Of a stretch of 18,670 nt of DNA, positions 14,065 to 18,670 are shown one piece after another (within the stretch, counting starts at the first letter, position 1; every line of letters begins with the position of its first letter). Below the pieces are notes generated by a model, which was not told the origin of the DNA, did not search any database, and saw nothing but the letters and a program-made list of their open reading frames with translations. Position numbers and translations under genes: made by a program. This DNA is from Muribaculaceae bacterium. GTDB lineage: Bacteria > Bacteroidota > Bacteroidia > Bacteroidales > Muribaculaceae. Location of the stretch: positions 1 to 18,670 of the forward strand of contig VSPD01000053.1 in NCBI GenBank assembly GCA_009775125.1, in the 5' to 3' direction.

Positions 14065-14188
14065 AAAGTGCCGTTTTCAGCGGTTTATGAGAGTGAATCG
14101 GCACGTATTTTGGCCCCAAAAGTGGGCTATTTTCAACAATAATTACTAATTAAATGGAGAATGGTGCGGTGGAAAGTGGTGATTTTCA
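14065..14188. repeat. Three AAAGTG-n3..5-TTTTCA sites exactly 54 bp apart
   Basis: The sites are 14065-14079 (spacer CCG), 14119-14135 (spacer GGCTA) and 14173-14188 (spacer GTGA). All are in the same orientation and start 54 bp apart. The sequences between them are unrelated, so this is not a simple tandem duplication. Position between the integrase start and the probable attachment region suggests binding sites for integrase arm domain or an excisionase/repressor. Confidence 0.7.
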
Positions 14189-14211
14189 ATTATTTAACAC
14201 ATGTAAATAGA

Positions 14212-14276
14212 TAAAAAAATTGATTGTCTCCCGACAATCAATCTTAGTTAACCTTAAATCTAATACCATGAAAAAC
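14212..14276 (-). ncRNA. Small RNA gene with its own promoter and terminator
   Basis: On the minus strand, a Bacteroidetes promoter (14314-14283) is followed about 7 nt later by a predicted transcript of about 65 nt. It ends in a perfect 10-bp hairpin plus seven T residues (14219-14213). The 5' part includes TCATGGTATTAGATTTAAGG then GGTTAAC. There is no start codon with a useful frame, so a non-coding RNA is the best reading. The sequence looks familiar to me from other Bacteroidales intergenic regions, and paralogous sRNA families are reported in Bacteroides, but I cannot confirm membership here. A tyrosine integrase gene lies beside its 3' end, so it may be the phage attachment locus. The exact 5' end is estimated from promoter spacing. 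Confidence 0.65.
14213..14242 (-). terminator. Intrinsic terminator of the small RNA
   Basis: ATTGATTGTC (14219-14228) and GACAATCAAT (14233-14242) form a perfect 10-bp stem with a 4-nt loop. On the minus strand it runs into seven T residues (14219-14213). On the plus strand no T-run follows, which sets the direction as leftward. Confidence 0.85.
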
Positions 14277-14282
14277 ACATTG

Positions 14283-14314
14283 CAAAATTACGGCTATCTG
14301 CTGAATCCACCAAA
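14283..14314 (-). promoter_or_regulatory. Bacteroidetes-type promoter of the small RNA
   Basis: On the minus strand, -33 TTTG (14314-14311), a 20-nt spacer and the -7 box TAATTTTG (14290-14283) match the consensus TTTG-n19..21-TAnnTTTG fully. Transcription should start near 14276. Confidence 0.8.
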
Positions 14315-14380
14315 TTTTTTAATGAAAAAATTAATTATTTTAACTTTATTTTACACTATAAAGCTGTCTTTATCCATTAT

Positions 14381-14485
14381 TTAGAGCAATATGCCACCAT
14401 CGGCGATATTTTCCGGCAAAATGCTTTTTTCGTCGAACTCATATCCGATATACCGGCAAACAGCATCGTTAATATTTATTAACAT
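14381..14485 (-). CDS. Possible 34-aa small protein or gene remnant
   Basis: A short minus-strand frame encodes MLININDAVCRYIGYEFDEKSI followed by LPENIADGGILL. Codon choice and the alternation of hydrophobic and charged residues look protein-like, but the frame is short enough to be chance. It has no recognised family or clear promoter. It could be a remnant of a host gene cut off at the prophage border, or a small ORF upstream of the sRNA. Confidence 0.2.
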   Translation of the reverse strand: MLININDAVCRYIGYEFDEKSILPENIADGGILL

Positions 14486-14516
14486 ATGGTTTGGGTATAA
14501 AAAATAAAAGTCTGAA

Positions 14517-14547
14517 TTTGACAATTGAAGGAAAGTATGTATTTTTG
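14517..14547 (+). promoter_or_regulatory. Promoter of the aroE-yeiH-comEC operon
   Basis: TTTG (14517-14520), a 19-nt spacer and TATTTTTG (14540-14547) match the Bacteroidetes consensus. The predicted start near 14555 leaves a leader of about 30 nt before the aroE ATG at 14587. This also argues against the longer aroE frame that starts at 14491. Confidence 0.85.
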
Positions 14548-14586
14548 CAAAAACAATCTCCTCTTATCAACCAACCGCTTATCACA

Positions 14587-15345
14587 ATGGATATCTGCGA
14601 CAAATTGTATGGCTTAATCGGTTTTCCGCTCGGACATTCGTTCTCGCGCGGATTTTTCAATCAAAAGTTCGAAACCGAGAAAATAAGCGCGAAATATGTT
14701 AATTTTGAGATTTCGGAAATCGACCTGTTTCCTTCGGTAATAGTCCGCAATCCTCGTCTTTCGGGGCTGAATGTGACTATCCCTTACAAGGAGCAGGTGA
14801 TAGAATATCTCGACGGGATGGATGCCGACGCCGAGGCTATCGGCGCGGTGAATGTGATAAAGGTGATTCGCAACGACAAGGGCGAGATATCGTCGTTGAA
14901 AGGGTTCAATTCCGATGTAATCGGATTCACCGACTCCATTCGCGCGCTGTTGAAGCCCGGACATCGCCGCGCGCTTGTGCTTGGCACGGGCGGCGCCTCG
15001 AAAGCGGTAATCCACGGGTTGAGGAAACTTGGCATAGAATCCACCTCGGTTTCACGCACTCCGGCACCGGGGCGGCTGACTTATGCAGATTTGACGCCGG
15101 AGGTGATGGAGACGCACACTGTGATTGTAAACACTACGCCGCTGGGAATGTATCCCAACGTTGACTCCTGCCCCGACATTCCCTACGACTTGCTCACCGC
15201 AAATCATCTTTGCTATGATTTACTTTACAATCCGGACGTGACAGAGTTTATGCGACGCAGCGCTGAACACGGGGCCACGGTAAAGAATGGCCTTGAAATG
15301 CTGCTTTTGCAGGCGTTCGAGTCATGGCGAATATGGAATTCATAA
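14587..15345 (+). CDS. aroE: Shikimate dehydrogenase (NADP-dependent)
   Basis: This enzyme reduces 3-dehydroshikimate to shikimate in chorismate and aromatic amino-acid synthesis in the cytoplasm. From ATG 14587 it has 252 residues, close to the Bacteroidales norm; an upstream GTG-type extension would cross the promoter. The shikimate-binding pair is S18-F-S20 (GFPLGHSFSR). Catalytic K68 lies in NVTIPYKEQ and D110 in NSDVIGF (the usual NTD has S here). The nucleotide-binding loop is GTGGASKA (133-140), with SRT (156-158) at the NADP-phosphate position. VNTTPLGM (181-188), DLLYNP and NGLEMLLLQAFESW complete the family pattern. It is the first gene of a host operon, followed by the YeiH-like gene after 19 nt. 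All key residues are present. Confidence 0.95.
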   Translation: MDICDKLYGLIGFPLGHSFSRGFFNQKFETEKISAKYVNFEISEIDLFPSVIVRNPRLSGLNVTIPYKEQVIEYLDGMDADAEAIGAVNVIKVIRNDKGEISSLKGFNSDVIGFTDSIRALLKPGHRRALVLGTGGASKAVIHGLRKLGIESTSVSRTPAPGRLTYADLTPEVMETHTVIVNTTPLGMYPNVDSCPDIPYDLLTANHLCYDLLYNPDVTEFMRRSAEHGATVKNGLEMLLLQAFESWRIWNS

Positions 15346-15364
15346 AACAAATAATATATTATTT

Positions 15365-16312
15365 ATGTCACCCGCTAAAATTATTTATATTGCCCTTATC
15401 GCAGCGATGTTGATACCGACATCGCTGTTTTTCGGGTTTGAAAATCCGATCTCGGCTCCTATCGCGTTGCTTTGCGGATTGGTCTTTGCTTTTATTTTCA
15501 AGAATCCGTGTCCGAAGTTCAACAAAAAGACATCGAAGTATCTGCTTCAAGTTGCAGTGGTATTGCTTGGCTTCAACATGAACCTTCATGAGTCGCTCAA
15601 ATCCGGAGCGGAAGGCATGATGTTTACGGTGGTATCGGTTGTCGGCGTTATGGCGCTCGGCGTGCTTATCGGCTACTGGATGCACATCAACCGCAAGACA
15701 TCGTATCTAATCTCGTCGGGCACGGCCATTTGCGGCGGCAGCGCGATAGCCGCCGTGGGCCCGGTGCTCAAAGCCAACGAGAATGAGATGGCCGTGTCGC
15801 TTGGCGTGATTTTCATCCTCAACTCGATCGCACTGTTTATCTTCCCGCCTATCGGGCACATGCTGGAAATGACTCAGGAGCAGTTCGGCACATGGGCCGC
15901 GATAGCGATACACGACACATCGTCGGTGGTCGGCGCCGGAGAGGTGTACGGAGAGGTTGCTCTCCAAACGGCCACACTTATCAAGCTCACCCGCGCGCTG
16001 TGGATTATCCCGCTGGCTTTTGTGACAATGTTTATATTCCGCGACCGCACCGGAAAGATTTCCATTCCGTGGTTTATCTTTATCTTCGTGCTGGCCATGA
16101 TTGTCAACACATATGTAGCGCTTCCCGAAGCATTGACATCCATTTTGGTCTGGATCGCACGCCGCGGCATGGTTGTTACCCTTTTCCTTATCGGCGCCAG
16201 CCTGTCGCTGGGCACTATAAAGCAAGTCGGCGTCAAGCCATTGCTGCTTGCCCTGGCATTGTGGGTGGTAATCAGCCTCACCAGCCTTGAAGTGGTGCTT
16301 CAAACTATCTGA
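15365..16312 (+). CDS. YeiH/UPF0324 family membrane protein, putative sulfate exporter
   Basis: ATG 15365 gives 315 residues. About nine to eleven hydrophobic segments cover most of the chain. The family signature SGTAICGGSAIAAVGPVL (about 117-134) is present, with HDTSSVVGAGEVYGEVAL (about 178-195) and the C-terminal MVVTLFLIGASLSLG. This is the UPF0324/PF03601 family. The name 'sulfate exporter' comes from sparse evidence in a few bacteria (for example taurine users), so the substrate here is open. It sits in the inner membrane. Spacing of 19 nt from aroE and 14 nt to comEC indicates co-transcription. A longer frame from 15287 overlaps the aroE end and is rejected. Confidence 0.88.
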   Translation: MSPAKIIYIALIAAMLIPTSLFFGFENPISAPIALLCGLVFAFIFKNPCPKFNKKTSKYLLQVAVVLLGFNMNLHESLKSGAEGMMFTVVSVVGVMALGVLIGYWMHINRKTSYLISSGTAICGGSAIAAVGPVLKANENEMAVSLGVIFILNSIALFIFPPIGHMLEMTQEQFGTWAAIAIHDTSSVVGAGEVYGEVALQTATLIKLTRALWIIPLAFVTMFIFRDRTGKISIPWFIFIFVLAMIVNTYVALPEALTSILVWIARRGMVVTLFLIGASLSLGTIKQVGVKPLLLALALWVVISLTSLEVVLQTI

Positions 16313-16326
16313 CAATTAGAAACCGG

Positions 16327-18285
16327 TTGAAACAACTTCTTACATACGTGCCGACGCTGCCCGCCGCCGCGGGATTATGCGTCGGCATTGCTGTATATAC
16401 ACCGTCGCTGTTTTGGATCGCGGTTGTTGCCGCCGCGGCGGGCCTGCTTTTGTTTGTCTTTTCAAGATATTACCGCGGGGCGTTGTATTTTGTGACACTC
16501 GCTTCGGGCATGGCAGTCTGCCACTTGTCTCAGCCTTACGACAAAGCGGCCGAATCGGAGTGCAGATACGAGGGAATGATACTCTCCGCCGGACTGTCGC
16601 CAAATTCAGTGCGATGCGTGGTGGAAACAAAGTTTCCGGTAAAGTCACGGATAATGCTTACTGTAAACACTCAGGACCTCGAGCTATATGCCCCCGGAAC
16701 AATAGTGAGCTTCACGGCCAAGCCTGAGAGTGTGTCGGCTCCCGACGATGTGCCTTGGCAAACCAACCGGCAACGATATCTTTACAACGAGGGAATCGGG
16801 CTTCATGCCTTTGTCAGCCCGGATAAAATCACCGTCGAACGCAAGCCGAGCGGCCTGCGCTGCTTGCTCAACAGGCTGCGGTCGGGAATCGCCGAGGCAA
16901 TAGTGTCGAGCGGCGTCGACGGGCCCACGGCCGCTTTTCTATTAGCCGTGATACTCGCCGATGATGTGTATGTAAGCCCCGATGCAATAGAATCATTCCG
17001 CATGTCGGGCCTGGCCCATATGCTGGCGTTGAGCGGGCTTCACGTGGGCATCATAGCATCGCTTGTGATGCTCCTGCTCATTCCCGTGCAGACGGTGCGC
17101 GGCGGCTTTTATATCCGTTACTTCCTCGCGGTGGCGGCAATATGGGCATATGCCTTTATCGCGGGAATATCTCCGTCGATACTGCGGGCGACAATAATGT
17201 TTACCGTGTATATAATATCAAAAGTGATTGAACGCGACTATATCGGATTCAACTCGCTTTTCACAGCCATAATCGTAATATTGCTTATAAATCCGCTATG
17301 GCTGTTCACTCCGGGGTTTCAGTTGAGCGTGCTGTCGGTTGCATCAATTTTGGGATTTTTCGGATGTCTGCCACGTAAATTTCAAAAGAAGCGTATCCTA
17401 TACCATATAACGTGTGCCGCGGGTGTACCTGTGGCGGCAATGCTGGGCTCCGGCGTGGTGAGCACATGGGTATTCGGGTATTTCCCGGGGACATTTCTCG
17501 CAAGCAATATTGTCACGGGTATTTTATTCCCATGGACTGTTATTTCCGGCCTGGCGGCGGCCGCCTTATCGTGTTTTGGGATTGTCATTCCTTTGCTTGC
17601 ATCTTGCGTCGACACGCTATACTGCCTTATGGCGAAATGGGCGGAATATCTGTCGGGCCAGGCATGGGCAAGGGCAGAAAACATATATTTCTCGCCGTAT
17701 GCGTTTATTCCATATTTTATCGGCATATGCGTGATTTGCTATGCTCTCTGCCGGCGAAACCGCACCGCCGTCGCAACAGGCTGCACGCTCGTGATTCTCT
17801 CTTTTGTCACGGCTCTCACCGTGGACGAACGCATGCCTCAAACAGAAGCATATGCTCTGCGCACGGCGGGATATACCGACCTGATCATACGGCAAAACGG
17901 CGAATGTCGGTATTACAACTCCGGCGAACCGAGACATGCCGACGCGATAGAACAGGCTTGCCAAAGATTTGCCTTGCGTCGCAGATGCCGAGATATTGCC
18001 CCGCTCCCCTCCTCCACCGCGCGCATCGTGTTGGCAGACTCCACCTCGATAGCGATACTCGGCGGCACATCTCTTGCCGAGGAATACGCCGGCGCAGATT
18101 ACCTGCTTGTGACAAAAGGGTTCAAGGGCAATGCCGCCGAGATTGCAGCATTAAGACCCGACACAGTGCTGATGTCTTCGGGCATCAACCGAAGACGAGC
18201 CAAAAAAATTATTCAAGGATTGGCAGAGAAAAAAGTACCGGTGATTAATTTGAGGGAAGAACAGTGGAGGCATATAAAGGATTAG
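16327..18285 (+). CDS. comEC: ComEC/Rec2 family DNA-uptake channel
   Basis: The frame starts at TTG 16327, 14 nt after the previous stop, giving 652 residues; no ATG lies closer that keeps the first membrane segment (TYVPTLPAAAGLCVGIAVY). Residues about 20-65 are membrane segments, 80-175 the DUF4131/OB-like part (RYEGMILSAG, LELYAPGTIVSFTAK, NRQRYLYNEGIGLHAFV), and 199-500 the Competence domain. The last includes the hallmark SGLAHMLALSGLHVGII (about 227-243) and about eight membrane helices. Residues about 505-652 lack the HxHxDH zinc motif of the metallo-beta-lactamase domain, leaving only a degenerate version (DYLLVTKGF, DTVLMSSG). It would carry single-stranded DNA across the inner membrane during uptake. 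Competence itself is unproven in most gut Bacteroidales. Confidence 0.85.
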   Translation: MKQLLTYVPTLPAAAGLCVGIAVYTPSLFWIAVVAAAAGLLLFVFSRYYRGALYFVTLASGMAVCHLSQPYDKAAESECRYEGMILSAGLSPNSVRCVVETKFPVKSRIMLTVNTQDLELYAPGTIVSFTAKPESVSAPDDVPWQTNRQRYLYNEGIGLHAFVSPDKITVERKPSGLRCLLNRLRSGIAEAIVSSGVDGPTAAFLLAVILADDVYVSPDAIESFRMSGLAHMLALSGLHVGIIASLVMLLLIPVQTVRGGFYIRYFLAVAAIWAYAFIAGISPSILRATIMFTVYIISKVIERDYIGFNSLFTAIIVILLINPLWLFTPGFQLSVLSVASILGFFGCLPRKFQKKRILYHITCAAGVPVAAMLGSGVVSTWVFGYFPGTFLASNIVTGILFPWTVISGLAAAALSCFGIVIPLLASCVDTLYCLMAKWAEYLSGQAWARAENIYFSPYAFIPYFIGICVICYALCRRNRTAVATGCTLVILSFVTALTVDERMPQTEAYALRTAGYTDLIIRQNGECRYYNSGEPRHADAIEQACQRFALRRRCRDIAPLPSSTARIVLADSTSIAILGGTSLAEEYAGADYLLVTKGFKGNAAEIAALRPDTVLMSSGINRRRAKKIIQGLAEKKVPVINLREEQWRHIKD

Positions 18286-18670
18286 GGGGGTTAAGACGTA
18301 AAAGTTAATGCTTTGGGTGTAGGGACGGCCCGTTCATTTTCCGTGACGCTGCGCTTGGCTCGAACTATCATGAACTATGAAAGAACCAAAATGAACCATC
18401 CTTTATCTCGCTAAGCTCGATTCTATCTTGAACCATCACTCCGCATGGCTTTCGAGCTTTGCGAGAAAAAGATATATTGGTGTCCGGTAAAAATTGCGAC
18501 CCTTTATCGGCAAGTCGAAATTTAGGAGCACGAAGCGGCAGAGCCGCTTAATATGGTAGGCATGGGCGAAAGCCCATGTTATGATGAATCGTTGATATTC
18601 GACTGCGGCCGCAGTCGAACTTGCGTAAACCAACTAAACACGGGCTATTGCCCGTGCCTACCATATTCGA
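18286..18670. repeat. Palindrome-rich non-coding segment, probable REP-like element
   Basis: No gene is visible in these 385 bases. Inverted repeats are nested: 15-nt arms 18406-18420/18452-18466 with one mismatch; AAGCGGC/GCCGCTT (18533-18549); CATGGGC-GAAA-GCCCATG (18561-18578); a perfect 22-bp palindrome at 18598-18619 with half-site TTCGACTGCGG; CACGGGC-TATT-GCCCGTG (18639-18656). An outer pair of 18-nt arms (18550-18567 and 18650-18667, one mismatch) encloses the last three. The outer arms reuse parts of the inner hairpins, so two folds compete. Short words (GAACCAT, GAACTAT) recur at 18360-18440. No clear terminator for comEC was found. It may continue past the window. Confidence 0.7.

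Larger units (their letters stand above)
1..14211. mobile_element. Right part of an integrated prophage (left end outside window)
   Basis: The run of tail, fibre, holin, endolysin, spanin-like and integrase genes is a temperate phage late region ending in an outward-placed, oppositely oriented integrase. The genes from 103 to 12575 all read rightward and the integrase reads leftward, which is usual for a prophage end. Head, terminase, portal and tape-measure genes are absent, so the element continues to the left of the window. The right boundary is inferred: it must lie between the integrase (14029) and the host aroE promoter (14517), and I favour the sRNA terminator near 14213-14242. No left attachment repeat can be seen, so the exact limit is a hypothesis. 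Confidence 0.8.

Noticed and set aside
14030..14119. 30-residue N-terminal extension of the integrase
   Set aside because: Integrases of this group start near MATLST; the extension contains one of the 54-bp-spaced sites.
14268..14384. Plus-strand 38-codon frame starting MKNTLQNYGY
   Set aside because: It lies antisense to the sRNA promoter and 5' end, with an AT-rich hydrophobic tail; the sRNA reading explains the sequence better.
14491..14586. 32-residue N-terminal extension of AroE
   Set aside because: It contains the -33 and -7 promoter elements, and family members begin just before YGLIGFPLGHS.

Overview
The window reads as the right-hand end of a prophage in a Bacteroidales genome, followed by host chromosome. 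Three things point to Bacteroidales, perhaps Muribaculaceae (family-level guess only): two textbook Bacteroidetes promoters (TTTG, 19-20 nt, TAnnTTTG), weak or absent Shine-Dalgarno sequences, and gene families typical of gut Bacteroidales phages (HicB with a C-terminal HTH, DUF2693/WYL_2, BspA-type LRR fibres, M15 endolysin, SAM-5-like tyrosine integrase).

Layout. 1-1770: a small accessory block bounded by terminators, with a HicB-like antitoxin, a 75-aa coiled-coil protein, a sigma-70-like protein whose region 4 looks frameshifted, and a DUF2693 SH3-barrel protein. 1920-5386: two overlapping structural genes of unrecognised fold (882-frame and 281 aa), very probably distal tail or baseplate. 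5391-11198: the host-contact region, with a coiled-coil stalk protein, a small knob/stalk fibre, a BspA-like LRR fibre plus a 75-aa partner, and a second LRR fibre plus a 79-aa partner related to the first. 11176-12575: the lysis cassette of holin, M15 peptidase and a lipoprotein with a C-terminal membrane anchor that looks like a unimolecular spanin. 12576-12850: back-to-back terminators separating the rightward late operon from the leftward integrase (12851-14029).

14030-14586 is the most interesting non-coding stretch. It holds three AAAGTG...TTTTCA sites exactly 54 bp apart next to int, then a leftward unit with a near-perfect Bacteroidetes promoter, about 65 nt of transcript and an intrinsic terminator, which I call a small RNA gene. 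Prophage integration at the 3' end of that sRNA gene is a reasonable hypothesis. Rightward from there is a host operon with its own promoter: aroE (shikimate dehydrogenase), a YeiH/UPF0324 membrane protein and a ComEC/Rec2 DNA-uptake channel. The last 385 bases are non-coding and full of palindromes, probably a REP-like repeated element.

The genes fit together as a temperate phage late region: tail tip and stalk present LRR receptor-binding domains, the lysis cassette opens the three envelope layers, and the integrase handles integration and excision. Base composition switches sharply inside the fibre genes (about 65-73% GC in anchor and cap segments, about 32-33% in LRR segments), which suggests exchange of receptor-binding modules. 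Head, terminase and tape-measure genes, and the left prophage end, are not in the window.
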